DNA of 64,000 nucleotides from Cerina sp048266425 (GTDB lineage: Bacteria; Bacteroidota; Bacteroidia; Flavobacteriales; Flavobacteriaceae), in contig JBLWZN010000011.1 in the NCBI GenBank assembly GCA_048266425.1, forward strand, positions 1-64,000, written 5' to 3'. A program made the translations under genes and the position numbers. The notes beneath the pieces were generated by a model. That model was not told the DNA's origin and searched no databases. It saw only the letters and a program-made list of their open reading frames with translations. Every line of letters begins with the position of its first letter. The first letter of the stretch is position 1. Shown one piece after another: positions 26,137 through 36,939 of this stretch.

Positions 26137-26264
26137 TACCTAAAGCCCAGAATTGCTATAAGGCCTGCATTATAAGCGTTTTAAATGCAATAGTAAGGGA
26201 TGAAAGTTCGGATGACGATTAATCGTGTTCATTCAAAATAGAAATTTACATTATTCAACCACCT

Positions 26265-27077
26265 ATGTCCGACTATAAAAAAATTACAGAGTCCCCCTCC
26301 AATTATAACGACCTTGAGAAGATGGACACCAAGTCCATTCTGGTAAACATGAACCAGGAGGATAAAAAGGTAGCGGATGCGGTTGCCTTGTGCATCCCCC
26401 AGATAACCAAATTGGTAGATGCCTTAGTGGAACGTTTTGAAAGAGGAGGTCGGCTTTTCTATATTGGGGCGGGTACAAGTGGCCGATTGGGTATTTTGGA
26501 TGCTTCCGAAATCCCACCAACATACGGGCTGCCGCATGACCGTGTCATTGGCCTCATTGCGGGTGGGGATGTCGCCATCCGGAAGTCGGTCGAAGCCGCC
26601 GAGGACGATCCCCAGCAAGCGTGGAAGGACTTGGGGGTACATGAAATATCCAAGGAAGATACCATTGTGGGAATAGCCGCCTCTGGAACTACTCCCTACG
26701 TTATTGGCGGCGTAAAAGCCGCTAGGGAAAAAGGGTTGCTTACGGCCTGTATTACCAACAATCCCAACTCGCCTTTGACCAATGCCGTGGAAATACCGAT
26801 TGCCGTTAACGTAGGGCCCGAATTCGTCACGGGAAGTACCCGGATGAAAAGCGGTACCTCCCAAAAGCTGGTCTTGAACATGATTTCAACGGCCCTAATG
26901 ATTCGAATCGGGAGGGTAAAGGGGAACAAAATGGTAAATATGCAACTCAGCAATACCAAATTGGTAGATCGTGGTGTCCGTTATGTGATGGAGGGACTAA
27001 ATATCGATTACGCCAAGGCCTCTGACCTGTTAAAAAAACATGGGTCGGTGAAAAAGGCATTGGAGGCAGAAGGATAG
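26265..27077 (+). CDS. murQ: N-acetylmuramic acid 6-phosphate etherase
   Basis: A 270-residue SIS-domain lyase that cleaves the lactyl ether of MurNAc-6-phosphate to give GlcNAc-6-phosphate and D-lactate. The signature G-A-G-T-S-G-R-L-G-I-L-D-A-S-E is near residue 65, then A-S-G-T-T-P-Y-V and G-S-T-R-M-K-S-G-T-S-Q-K. Length is a little below the roughly 300 residues of E. coli MurQ. It is divergent from the GH10L-permease-nagZ-anmK operon, and together they give a full route from anhydro-disaccharide to GlcNAc-6-phosphate. Confidence 0.95.
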   Translation: MSDYKKITESPSNYNDLEKMDTKSILVNMNQEDKKVADAVALCIPQITKLVDALVERFERGGRLFYIGAGTSGRLGILDASEIPPTYGLPHDRVIGLIAGGDVAIRKSVEAAEDDPQQAWKDLGVHEISKEDTIVGIAASGTTPYVIGGVKAAREKGLLTACITNNPNSPLTNAVEIPIAVNVGPEFVTGSTRMKSGTSQKLVLNMISTALMIRIGRVKGNKMVNMQLSNTKLVDRGVRYVMEGLNIDYAKASDLLKKHGSVKKALEAEG

Positions 27078-27129
27078 TTTCTTGGCTTTTCGTCATACGC
27101 CTTGCTCAAAAAGGGATTTTGCACCGACC

Positions 27130-27205
27130 AGCTCTAATTTCGCACTTCGTATTTCGCACTTCGTATTTCGTACTTTGTACTTCGTATTCCGTACCTTCAA
27201 TCTTC
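27130..27205. repeat. Degenerate short-repeat block (TTCGTACTTCGTA type)
   Basis: An intergenic run of about 11-bp imperfect copies around TTTCGCACTTCGTAT and TTCGTACTTTGTACTTCG. It has the same flavour as the block translated within mutB at 16330-16497. It lies between the convergent murQ and sugar dehydrogenase genes. Confidence 0.8.
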
Positions 27206-28318
27206 CGGCACCAATTTATATATTCCCTTCCCTTCTACGGCTACGTAGAGATAGCCATCGGGGGCTTGTCGTACATCGCGTACCCTGCCTATATCCTGCA
27301 GTAGTTTTTCGCGATAGACTACCTTGTTGTCCTTGAGCTCCAGACGTTCCAAATACTGAAATTTTAAGGAGCCTACGAGCAGGTTGCCTTTCCATTGTGG
27401 GTATTTGTCCGAGGTGACATAGGCCATTCCGCTTGGAGCGATCGAAGGCACCCAGTAGTACAGGGGCTGTTCCATACCCGGCATCTCGGTCTTATCCGTT
27501 ATGGGGGTGCCGCTGTAATTTATGCCATATGTAATTACGGGCCAGCCATAATTTTTTCCCTTTTGGATGATATTGATTTCATCCCCACCCTGCGGACCGT
27601 GTTCGTGTTCCCAAATTTCGCCGGTCTGTGGATTTTTTATCAATCCTTGGGGGTTTCTATGGCCATAGCTGTAAATAGCGGCCTTGGCACCGGATTCGTT
27701 TACAAAGGGGTTATCGGACGGGATGGTGCCATCGGCATTTAACCGGTAAATTTTACCGTTGTCCCTTTTGATATCCTGTGGATTGACGTCCCTCTCTCCT
27801 CTTTCCCCGGCAGAAAAATAGAGGTAGCCCGCGTTATCAAAAGCGATACGAGATCCAAAGTGGTTGCCACCGTCCGTATTGGGCGTTGCCTTATACAGCA
27901 ATTCATTGTCCACCAATGAATTATTCTTAAGTTTTGCACGCATTATGGCGGTGTTGCCACCTTTGTCGTCGCCCGCTGGCGAAGCATAGGAAATGTATAT
28001 CCATCCATTATTTGCATAATCTGGATCGAGGACAATATCCATCAGTCCACCCTGTCCATGATTATAGATTTCAGGTACGTTGCCAACGTTCGATTTTTGG
28101 CCGTCCTTAAAATGGATGAGTTCACCTGATTTTCGGGTGATAAGCATACTGCCATCAGGTAGGAAGGCCATACCCCAAGGATTATTGATATCACCTACCA
28201 CCAACTCAGGGGAGACCAGTATTTCCGTAGGCTCATTTATTTCCTTATCCTCCTTTTGGGAACAAGAATATTGTGCCATTATCAAAATAAAAACTAGAAG
28301 TGCAATACTATTTTTCAT
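27197..28318 (-). CDS. PQQ-dependent sugar dehydrogenase-like lipoprotein (YliI/GDH-B type)
   Basis: A 373-residue exported six-bladed beta-propeller of the soluble aldose dehydrogenase/GSDH family. The signal peptide ends in a lipobox (Y-S-C, Cys near 19). The body has N-P-W-G-M-A-F-L-P-D-G, the G-Q-G-G-L-M-D-I segment, Y-G-H-R-N-P-Q-G-L and E-H-G-P-Q-G-G-D-E, which match the PQQ and calcium-binding loops of the family. PQQ synthesis genes are not in the window, so the cofactor source is unknown. It is monocistronic and divergent from the giant adhesin gene. Confidence 0.85.
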   Translation of the reverse strand: MKNSIALLVFILIMAQYSCSQKEDKEINEPTEILVSPELVVGDINNPWGMAFLPDGSMLITRKSGELIHFKDGQKSNVGNVPEIYNHGQGGLMDIVLDPDYANNGWIYISYASPAGDDKGGNTAIMRAKLKNNSLVDNELLYKATPNTDGGNHFGSRIAFDNAGYLYFSAGERGERDVNPQDIKRDNGKIYRLNADGTIPSDNPFVNESGAKAAIYSYGHRNPQGLIKNPQTGEIWEHEHGPQGGDEINIIQKGKNYGWPVITYGINYSGTPITDKTEMPGMEQPLYYWVPSIAPSGMAYVTSDKYPQWKGNLLVGSLKFQYLERLELKDNKVVYREKLLQDIGRVRDVRQAPDGYLYVAVEGKGIYKLVPED

Positions 28319-28451
28319 AATCGAACGTTAAAAGAATAATAATATAGTCAATTTTGGCTAAAGATAAAAGGAAAATTATAGTATAAAAAATTACACCAAA
28401 GAATATCCTGATCCCAAATCTCGTGTATTCTTATAAAATTCGACTTAACCT

Positions 28452-31400
28452 ATGCTCCCTAAAAAAACAAGGCATCTTTTGTATGCCATACTGTTGTTGG
28501 TACTATCAATAGTAGGTACGTCTGCCGTCGCAAAAACCAAAGTCTTTGATCTGTTTACCAATCTTCCGGTTCTCGGTGAGATTCTAACCTCGTTGCCAAA
28601 TTCGGGCAATGCTAGCGAAATTGAATTAAAACCAGAAATTTCCGCTACCAAGGGGAAATCAACGGATAATTTGGTCCAATCCCCTTCCACTGCAAGTGCT
28701 GTCATGTTCGCGACCATCATTGCCAATGCCGATGACGTGAAATCTTGTACCAATGATGGAAGTTCCGTGGCTCGTTTTAACCTATGCGGAAATTTTGACA
28801 ATAGGATCGTTGTCCTTAACCAGGCTTATAGCAGCTATGAATGGCAACAATTATCGGGCTGTGCCTTTGATGTGAACAATGATTGTCCCGCTTATTCCTG
28901 TGGGCCCTCAAACTGGCAGACCGTGGGGACCGGACCCACCTACACCTTGGATGCTGCAGCTCTTTCGTCGGTCAATGGAGGCGAATTTCGGGTTCGGGTA
29001 AACGGAGGTGCGTATTACTACTTTAAGGCCAAGAAGAGCTCAATCACCCAAACTTACGTTAAAGAGGATTTTATCTGTGGGAATCCGGGCAGGATCCAGA
29101 TTACGAACCTCTCCAGCTCCTATGAATACAGTATTGATTCCGGTAGTGGTTTCGGCCCATGGCAGGGAGCCGTTTTTTCTGGCCTTAATGCCGGAACTTA
29201 TGTCGTTAAGACCCGCCTGATAAATACCCCGAGCAGTTGCGAATATCAATATGAACCCATAACCATCGAGACCAAGGATATCGACATCGATGTTACCTTT
29301 GTGGATGCCCAATGTAGTGGGGAAACGGGTAGTATAACCGTTAAGGTAAACAATGTTCCCGGCCCCTATAAATACACCTTGTTAAATTCAAGTGGCCAAC
29401 CCCAAGAATTCACCTCCTTTATAGCCAGCAACACCAATACGTTTGCGGCCGTAGGATTTGGAACCTATAGCGTTAAGGTAGAGACCCAAAAATGTAAGGG
29501 TGATCTTGCCAACGGTATCGACCCGCCAACGGAAGCTTATGATATAAACGGAAATCCCATTATAATAGGGAATGGACTTGTAGCCCTTCAGGCTTCGACA
29601 GAGGTTAACAATAGTTTTGGCTGTAATGTCACCAATGTGGATATCACCGTTAAGACCTCTGGGGGGGCACAACCGTATAGATTTATTGTTAACGGGGCGG
29701 GACCTTCTAGTCCATCCTATACGACTTCCACAACCTACAACGTTACTAGCCCGGGCACTTACGATTTCTTGATTACCGATGCCAATGGTTGTACCATAAC
29801 CGCATCGGCAGATGTCAAGGAACTTACCCCGCCTGTCGTTAGTGTTAGCGGGACGGATGGGAACTGTACCAACGGTGGGGCCAAGCTCAATATCAACGTA
29901 ATCAATGCCAAGGGATACAATTTGTCCTTTAGGGCAACTCCTAGCGATCCTTGGAGCAACAACCCACAATTATCCGTGCCGGCAGGAACCTACAACGTTC
30001 AGGTGCGATATCAACAGGGTACGTTCGACTGTACGTATAATATTCCCGGATCGGTCACCGTGAACACTACGGGGGTTATCGTCGGCAATGCGGTTAAATT
30101 GGCAGATAGAACCTGTTCCATTGGGGGAACCGTGGGCGGTAGTATCGAATTCCAAGGGCCATTTTCGGGAGGTTCGGGCAGTGGTTATCAATTCAGTATT
30201 TCTGGCAATTCCGGCTTTTCCAACCAGACCTTGTATACGGGGTTGGCCCCAGGGACATATACGCCTATGATACGGGATAGCGGGGGATGTCAGTTGGTGC
30301 TGACCGATATTACCATAGGGGATGTAAATCCACCATCGAATATCAATTTTGTTCAAAGTAACATGAGCTGCGTACTTGGTACGTCGGATGTAGAACTCAC
30401 TCCAACGAGCGCCAATCCCATTGTAAAATATGAGGTCATTAGTCCAGTTAGTATCGACAATGGAGGGAACGACACATTCACGGGCCTGAGTATCAATACG
30501 GCCTATCAGTTCAGGATTACGGATGATAAAGGCTGTACTTATACCAAAAGTTTTACCCCGGCCAATATTAGTTCCATCCAGGTCCGCGAAAAATCGGGTG
30601 GTGATTTAAAAGTGTGTTTGGGTGCAAACGATGGCTCAGGCACGTTTATCGTGGATGGTTTTGCCAACAACTATACCTATCACATTAATACGGGTTCTGA
30701 GAGTTCGCCCCAAAACAATAGGGAAGTAAATCTTACCGGCCTAGGGGCAGGAACCTATACCATTACGGTAACCGACGCCGATACGGGTTGTACCGATTCG
30801 GCTAGTTTTGTTGTCCAAGAACCGGCTACCGCCATTACTTTGGGCGGAACCGTAACCCCGATGAGCTGTGCCAATGGCAATCAAGGCAAGGTCGTTGCAA
30901 GCGCGAGTGGGGGTTGGGGAAGCTATAGATATACCTTGACCGAACCCAATGGAAACGTGAAAGGACCCAAGTCTGGTCAGACCTTTGGAAGCCTTTCCCA
31001 AGCCGGTAACTATACGTTGTCCGTTATGGACGTGGAAGGGTGTACGGAGACCTTCAATTTCACCTTAACCCCTTTAAGTGCCCCAACCATTGCGTTGGAC
31101 ACTGGTGCTTCGGAATTTTGCTATGTTCCCGGTACTGGGGCTACCTTGGCGGTAACCGCTAGTGGTGGACTGCCAGGACCTGGTTATGAATATAGGATCA
31201 ATGGGGGTTCTTGGGGGTCAATCTCTATTTTCAGCAATCTAAGTCCAGGCAATTACAACATAGAGGTTAGGGATGCCAACAATTGTAAAGACAATTTAAA
31301 TTTTGAAATAAAGCCCCAGGTGCGGGTAACGGTCAGTGTGGATGGTGAAATTCCGTGCGGCGGACTCCCCGGAAGTCTTCATGTAGACGTTAGTGGGGGT

Positions 31401-34400
31401 TACTCAACAGGCCCTGTATCCAAACAATATGAGGTCATTAGGGATGGATCACTTGTAGATACCCAGCCTTTCTCCTTGAACAGTTTTAATTACAGCACCA
31501 ATGTCCCAGGAGTATATATTATACGGGTAACGGACAATCAAGGCTGTCAGACCGATTCCAATCCCTTGGTTTTGAATCCACCTATGGCCATAGCGGCAAA
31601 CGCTGAAGTAATTCCTGCAAGTTGCGGTCAGTCCGATAATGGGATCATTATCATAACTCCCGATGCCACCATTGGGGTGCCTCCCTATGAAATTAGTTTT
31701 GACGGGGGAGCCTTTGGAAACCAGACTACTTTTTCCGGTTTAAATGAGGGACAAACCTATACGTACATTGTAAGGGACTCTAGGGGATGTGTAATCGGTG
31801 GCAGTGAAACCATCGGGCCAAACCCCAATCCAGCTCCAAATGCAACGGTTAGTGCGGTGGATGCCACTTGTAGTTCCAACGTAGTTTCCGGAGACATCAA
31901 TATAACCAACGTAACGGGGGGAACACCGGACTTTACCTATATTGTACAAGACCAATTTGGTGTGGAGGTAACCCGTACCGGTCCTACGGCCAGTACTACG
32001 CACACTTTTACGGGACTTGCACCAGGCACCTATAACGTGGTAACGTTAGACCATGCCGGTTGTAGGGACGAGGATACCGTAACCATAGACCAAACTACGG
32101 TGACCGTTGTTCCCAATGCGGTTGCGCCAACTTGTAGTGCAACCGGATTTTCCAATACCGTTACCATAGTAGGGGGTACAGGTCCCTTTGAAATCCGTTT
32201 GGTTGAATTTCCAGTCAACCCTTTTGTGCCGGTAAACGGGCCACCAAGAAGTCATACGTTTGCGGGGCTGCAGCTTGGGGTCTCCTATACCGTCGAAGTT
32301 CGAGATTTAGGTACAGGTTGTACATATGAGGATATTATCGATCCGGTGGACGGGCCAACTCCTTTGGATGTGACCGCAATTTCAACGGTTGGATATTGTA
32401 ATAATAGCCATGGACAGATCGAATATACGGTTTCCGGATTTACTGGAGCTTTTACCGTGGAAATTTTAAATTCGGATACCGGGGTTAGAAGTGTTATTGA
32501 TTCCCAACCCGCTAGTGCTCCTGATCCCTATAGCAATACCTATGAAGCCCTACCTGGAAATTATCAGATCATTGTAACCGACGCCGATACCTGTACGGAT
32601 GCTGCTGCCGTAACCGTAGATCAGAACCTGCCCTCCTTGGACATTTTGGTGCAACGGCCGGCAAACTGTAATTCGAACGGGGAGATTACCGTTCGCGGTT
32701 CAGGAGGGGACGGTGGTCCCTACACCTTTGCCTTTATGCCCCAAGGGTTCCCCCCTGGCCCGGGCGACTTTACCTCCGTGACTACATTCTTTGGACCGGG
32801 AGGGGATTATGATATTTATGTCAAGGATGGAACAAATTGTGCATCATTTAGTATCCCTACGACCATAGTGATGGATCCTGCATTGCCCGCGCCAACATTA
32901 GATGTGGTCAATCAATGCGACGTCACGGCAACTTCTTTTCAGATTACGGCATCAATGCCAGAAACGGTAGATACGCCGAGATTTACCTTGGGCGGGGTTA
33001 CCCAATTTGGGGTGCTGAATTCCACGATTACGGCCGCCCATCCAGATCCTACCTATGATGTTACGTTTACCGTAAATTCAACCGGCTCCTATCCCGTGGA
33101 CGTGGTAGATGCCAATGGCTGTACCAGTACCGGAATAGCGGATGTATACCGATTTCTGTCGGCTTCGGGCGACTTTACAACGCAACCGACCTGTAACGAT
33201 CCCGATGGGGTAATTACCGTAGTCCCAGTTGGGGGTAGCGGGGATTTTACCTATGATCTAAGCGGAACCGATTATTCGGGGACTTCGATTACTGCATCGG
33301 TCGCTGCAGTTCAACCTGTAAATGGAATATTTATCAACATGGCACCCGGGGATTATCAAGTCCAAGTCACCGATAATGAGACCGGTTGCGACAAAATAGT
33401 GGTTATCCATTTGGAAGCTGCCACCCCTCCTGTCATCGCCTCTGTTGCAGATACGGATATAACTTGCCAAGGCGATAACGATGGCAGTATCAATGTTCAG
33501 GTGCAATCGGGAACCGATGTGGATGGACCAATGGTATATAATTTACTTAATTTTGATACACGTGCTTTGATCACTTCCAACGATTCCGGTTCGTTTAACG
33601 GTTTGTCTGCGGGCCGCTATGATGTTGAGGTAGTTTCTGCTAGGGACTGCTCCGGTGTTTGGGGTCTTATTGAAATAATTGAACCTCCGCTATTTGCCAT
33701 AACAGCAAGCGCACCGCCTTTTGATTGCGTACCAGGAGGGGCAAATAGATATAGTTCCACAATAATTAAGGTCGTCGTAGATCCGTCAAACCCCGGAACT
33801 TCACCGGGTTACCAATACAGCATCACCGGCTTTGGGAACTATCAGACCAGCGATGAGTTTGAAATTGTCGATGATGGTACGGACCAGGATATCACCGTTT
33901 ATGCTATCGACGGAAATGGCTGCCAGGCTACGTTTGTTGTGCCAACCATAACTCGACCAACCACGGTCGTTCCGACTTTGACCGTTCTTAGCGCGTTGGA
34001 TTGTAAAGATCCAGAGCGAGTGCGGATCGACGTTACGGGGACTACGAATTTTACCGTTAACACCACATCGATTACCCCAGTGGCGCCGAAAAATAGTGGT
34101 GGCGCTAGCTTTGTGGAAATAGATTTACCAGATTCCGGGGACTACCTTTTCGAGGTTGTCGACAATACCGGTGGCTGTACCTATCCGCTTCCAAAACATC
34201 ATGTTGACGAACCTGTAAAACCGACGGTTACTATAAGCGAGGCCAAGCCGGTAAGCTGTTTTGGGACCAATGATGGAGCGCTGAACATAACGGTCGCCGA
34301 TTATATTGGCGTATACGATTACCAGGTATTTTCACTTGATCAGACCGGTACTGAGACTCTGTTCAAATCGGGTACTTTCAATACAACAACTAATCCCGAG

Positions 34401-36905
34401 ACCATCACTGTTCTGGCCGGCGGAAATTATATCGTAAGGGTCGCCTCACAAGGAAGTCCCTACTGTTCTGCCGAGAGCAATGTGGCCACCGTAAGGGCGC
34501 CACTTGCCGCATTGGCTGTAACAACTTCCGAAATCGGCAATGTAAACTGTACCGATGATGCCGGAAAAATAGTGGCCAATGCCACTGATGGTTGGGATCA
34601 ATCGGCTTATGAATACCAATTGTCAAAAGACGATGGCACTGGAAATTATTTGGAAGTAGTGCCTTTTGGGGCAATCAATGAATTTGATAACCTTTCCAGT
34701 GGCAATTATCGGGTTACCGTTAAGGATATTCAGGGATGCGAGGATACTTCCGATATCACCTTAGATCCAGTTCCGCCTATTACCGCGGGGATACGGGAAC
34801 CGGTTGGACTGATCTGTCCAGATGGCAACAACGCGGTTTTGGAGGCCTACCAGATTTCGACAGGGAATCCGGGTGCTGACGGGGGTGTTCCTGGTGCTGG
34901 ATACAAATACCAATTGTTGTACTTGGGCAGCAATGATAATACCGATATCAGCTCAACCAGTGGTTTGCAGGATGTACCCCAGTTTAGTGGTGCAACCGGC
35001 GGATTTATAAGCACGGGGTGGTACGCTATTAAAATAGTATCCGGATATGGTTGTGAGGGCGTCACTGATCCTTATTTTGTGCAGCCCCCACCACCGCTTA
35101 TCCCCAATTTGGTACAGGTACAGGCACCGGGCTGTGGCGGTCAGGGCCAGATGCGTTTGAGCATAGTAAACCCACAACCTGGATTCACTTATGAATACCG
35201 TTCCGTAACGGAAGTAGATCCCGCGCCATATACCCCTATTACGGGCACTTCCGTCATAATCAATGGAAACGCCGGGTTCTATCAATACAACGTGCGTAAA
35301 ACGGGGTCCACATTAACTTGTAAGGAGATTAAATCGCCCGGGGTGACCTTGGTAGATGCCGAAATAGTCCAATTGATCACAAACCTGCCCGATGATATAT
35401 CCTGTTACTCCGAACTGGATGGTAGGATCGAATCCTTTGCAGATGGAGGGGTGGGCAATTACAAATACACCTTGTACGAAGGTGATCCTGGATCTGATCC
35501 GTTTAACCCTGCTGCATCGGCAACCCAAGTTCGGCCTGCTCAGGATTATGGTACTTTTGAAAATCTGCCCGAAGGATATGAGTTCTATATCGGGGTCACC
35601 AGTGGTGCTTCCTGTGGTGCTGTTCAAGGTCCGTTCTCAATTAAACGGCCCGACGCTATCCTGTTCAACGCCACGTCGGTCCCAGTGAACTGTAATGGGG
35701 AAGGCAACGGATCGATCTCTGTGGAAGTGACAAGCGGTGGGGTCGGACTTATCCAATTTGCCATATCGCCCAATTTCAGTGAGTTTTTCAGCGATCCGGC
35801 CAATCCTGGGAAGTATGTGTTCGACGATCTGTCGCCAGGAACCTATGAGATATTGCTCCAGGATGAAAAGGGGTGCTCCGAAAAACAGACCCTGACGATC
35901 ACGGAACCGGATCCCCTAAATGTAACATCGGTACAGACTCCGGAGACGTGTATCAATGCAGCCGATGGAACTGCCCAGTTGACTATCACTGGGGGTACAC
36001 CATTTACGGCTGTAGATGGAACCAAATATTACGAAACCAGTCTCAACTCTTCCGATGATGCGGATTTTGTAAGGAACGACAATCTTTTCTTTGAAAATCT
36101 TGTTGGAGGGGAAACTTATGTTGCCTTTATAAGGGATGCCAATGGCTGTACCACTAATGTAATCTTCCCTATAGTAATAGGGGTAGATCTTACCGCAGAG
36201 GCCAGTCCGGAATACGGATGTCAGGGGATATTCCCCAACAGTACGGTTACCGTTAAAATGAAAGATGAAAGTATAGTGCCACAACTGTTGTTCTCCTTGG
36301 ATGTTGACGATATAGCACAAGCTGATACCCAACGTACTTTTGGCGACTTGCCGGCCGGAGACCACACGGTTTACATTTATCATGAAAATGGTTGTGCCAC
36401 CTTTGTGGAATTTACGATCGACGAATATGATCCACTGACCTTGAGTGCCGTAAAAACTGGCCCAAATGAGATTACGGCAACTGCTACCGGCGGCTTTGGA
36501 AACTATGAGTACTTCTTCCAGGGCAATGCTGCAGGTAACAATAACGTATTTACCTTAAATGAAGACGATAATGTTACCGTAACGGTAAGGGATTCCAAAG
36601 GTTGTGAGGCAACGGTAACAATACCATTTGAATTTACGGGAATGGTAGAGATCCCCAATTTCTTTACTCCCGATGGGGACAATAAGAACGATGTATGGGC
36701 GCCAAAGAATATGGATTACTTCCCCAATATCGAGGTAATCATTTACGACCGCTACGGCAGGGTAGTGGTACGTTTAGATCAGGTAACCTCATGGGACGGA
36801 AAGTATGATGGCAAGGAGCTGCCATCGGGCGATTACTGGTATGTGGTAAATGCCAATGATAAAGACAAACAGCAGTACGTAGGGCATTTTACCCTCTACA
36901 GATAA
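28452..36905 (+). CDS. Giant SprB-repeat surface protein with T9SS type B sorting domain
   Basis: A 2,817-residue secreted protein. A signal peptide (residues 1-28, M-L-P-K-K-T-R-H to S-A-V-A-K) is followed by about 29 immunoglobulin-like repeats of roughly 75-110 residues. Each has a Cys near its start and ends in a motif like G-L-x-x-G-T-Y-x-V-x-V-x-D-x-x-G-C. This is the SprB-repeat pattern of gliding adhesins. The last 90 residues are a type B T9SS signal: I-P-N-F-F-T-P-D-G-D-N-K-N-D-V-W, then I-Y-D-R-Y-G-R-V-V and W-D-G-K-Y-D-G-K-E-L-P-S-G-D-Y-W. Probable roles are surface adhesion or gliding, or a large matrix protein. No sprF/porP-like partner follows. Repeat DNA is diverged, so no near-identical tandem copies are seen. 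Confidence 0.93.
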   Translation: MLPKKTRHLLYAILLLVLSIVGTSAVAKTKVFDLFTNLPVLGEILTSLPNSGNASEIELKPEISATKGKSTDNLVQSPSTASAVMFATIIANADDVKSCTNDGSSVARFNLCGNFDNRIVVLNQAYSSYEWQQLSGCAFDVNNDCPAYSCGPSNWQTVGTGPTYTLDAAALSSVNGGEFRVRVNGGAYYYFKAKKSSITQTYVKEDFICGNPGRIQITNLSSSYEYSIDSGSGFGPWQGAVFSGLNAGTYVVKTRLINTPSSCEYQYEPITIETKDIDIDVTFVDAQCSGETGSITVKVNNVPGPYKYTLLNSSGQPQEFTSFIASNTNTFAAVGFGTYSVKVETQKCKGDLANGIDPPTEAYDINGNPIIIGNGLVALQASTEVNNSFGCNVTNVDITVKTSGGAQPYRFIVNGAGPSSPSYTTSTTYNVTSPGTYDFLITDANGCTITASADVKELTPPVVSVSGTDGNCTNGGAKLNINVINAKGYNLSFRATPSDPWSNNPQLSVPAGTYNVQVRYQQGTFDCTYNIPGSVTVNTTGVIVGNAVKLADRTCSIGGTVGGSIEFQGPFSGGSGSGYQFSISGNSGFSNQTLYTGLAPGTYTPMIRDSGGCQLVLTDITIGDVNPPSNINFVQSNMSCVLGTSDVELTPTSANPIVKYEVISPVSIDNGGNDTFTGLSINTAYQFRITDDKGCTYTKSFTPANISSIQVREKSGGDLKVCLGANDGSGTFIVDGFANNYTYHINTGSESSPQNNREVNLTGLGAGTYTITVTDADTGCTDSASFVVQEPATAITLGGTVTPMSCANGNQGKVVASASGGWGSYRYTLTEPNGNVKGPKSGQTFGSLSQAGNYTLSVMDVEGCTETFNFTLTPLSAPTIALDTGASEFCYVPGTGATLAVTASGGLPGPGYEYRINGGSWGSISIFSNLSPGNYNIEVRDANNCKDNLNFEIKPQVRVTVSVDGEIPCGGLPGSLHVDVSGGYSTGPVSKQYEVIRDGSLVDTQPFSLNSFNYSTNVPGVYIIRVTDNQGCQTDSNPLVLNPPMAIAANAEVIPASCGQSDNGIIIITPDATIGVPPYEISFDGGAFGNQTTFSGLNEGQTYTYIVRDSRGCVIGGSETIGPNPNPAPNATVSAVDATCSSNVVSGDINITNVTGGTPDFTYIVQDQFGVEVTRTGPTASTTHTFTGLAPGTYNVVTLDHAGCRDEDTVTIDQTTVTVVPNAVAPTCSATGFSNTVTIVGGTGPFEIRLVEFPVNPFVPVNGPPRSHTFAGLQLGVSYTVEVRDLGTGCTYEDIIDPVDGPTPLDVTAISTVGYCNNSHGQIEYTVSGFTGAFTVEILNSDTGVRSVIDSQPASAPDPYSNTYEALPGNYQIIVTDADTCTDAAAVTVDQNLPSLDILVQRPANCNSNGEITVRGSGGDGGPYTFAFMPQGFPPGPGDFTSVTTFFGPGGDYDIYVKDGTNCASFSIPTTIVMDPALPAPTLDVVNQCDVTATSFQITASMPETVDTPRFTLGGVTQFGVLNSTITAAHPDPTYDVTFTVNSTGSYPVDVVDANGCTSTGIADVYRFLSASGDFTTQPTCNDPDGVITVVPVGGSGDFTYDLSGTDYSGTSITASVAAVQPVNGIFINMAPGDYQVQVTDNETGCDKIVVIHLEAATPPVIASVADTDITCQGDNDGSINVQVQSGTDVDGPMVYNLLNFDTRALITSNDSGSFNGLSAGRYDVEVVSARDCSGVWGLIEIIEPPLFAITASAPPFDCVPGGANRYSSTIIKVVVDPSNPGTSPGYQYSITGFGNYQTSDEFEIVDDGTDQDITVYAIDGNGCQATFVVPTITRPTTVVPTLTVLSALDCKDPERVRIDVTGTTNFTVNTTSITPVAPKNSGGASFVEIDLPDSGDYLFEVVDNTGGCTYPLPKHHVDEPVKPTVTISEAKPVSCFGTNDGALNITVADYIGVYDYQVFSLDQTGTETLFKSGTFNTTTNPETITVLAGGNYIVRVASQGSPYCSAESNVATVRAPLAALAVTTSEIGNVNCTDDAGKIVANATDGWDQSAYEYQLSKDDGTGNYLEVVPFGAINEFDNLSSGNYRVTVKDIQGCEDTSDITLDPVPPITAGIREPVGLICPDGNNAVLEAYQISTGNPGADGGVPGAGYKYQLLYLGSNDNTDISSTSGLQDVPQFSGATGGFISTGWYAIKIVSGYGCEGVTDPYFVQPPPPLIPNLVQVQAPGCGGQGQMRLSIVNPQPGFTYEYRSVTEVDPAPYTPITGTSVIINGNAGFYQYNVRKTGSTLTCKEIKSPGVTLVDAEIVQLITNLPDDISCYSELDGRIESFADGGVGNYKYTLYEGDPGSDPFNPAASATQVRPAQDYGTFENLPEGYEFYIGVTSGASCGAVQGPFSIKRPDAILFNATSVPVNCNGEGNGSISVEVTSGGVGLIQFAISPNFSEFFSDPANPGKYVFDDLSPGTYEILLQDEKGCSEKQTLTITEPDPLNVTSVQTPETCINAADGTAQLTITGGTPFTAVDGTKYYETSLNSSDDADFVRNDNLFFENLVGGETYVAFIRDANGCTTNVIFPIVIGVDLTAEASPEYGCQGIFPNSTVTVKMKDESIVPQLLFSLDVDDIAQADTQRTFGDLPAGDHTVYIYHENGCATFVEFTIDEYDPLTLSAVKTGPNEITATATGGFGNYEYFFQGNAAGNNNVFTLNEDDNVTVTVRDSKGCEATVTIPFEFTGMVEIPNFFTPDGDNKNDVWAPKNMDYFPNIEVIIYDRYGRVVVRLDQVTSWDGKYDGKELPSGDYWYVVNANDKDKQQYVGHFTLYR

Positions 36906-36939
36906 TTTGGGAATATCTTTTGTTTGTTAAGTCGAAGAA

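Noticed and set aside
29388..29969. Long antisense frame (193 codons) and others inside the giant adhesin gene
   Set aside because: Shadow frames of repetitive Thr/Gly/Asn-rich coding DNA. None has a recognisable domain.
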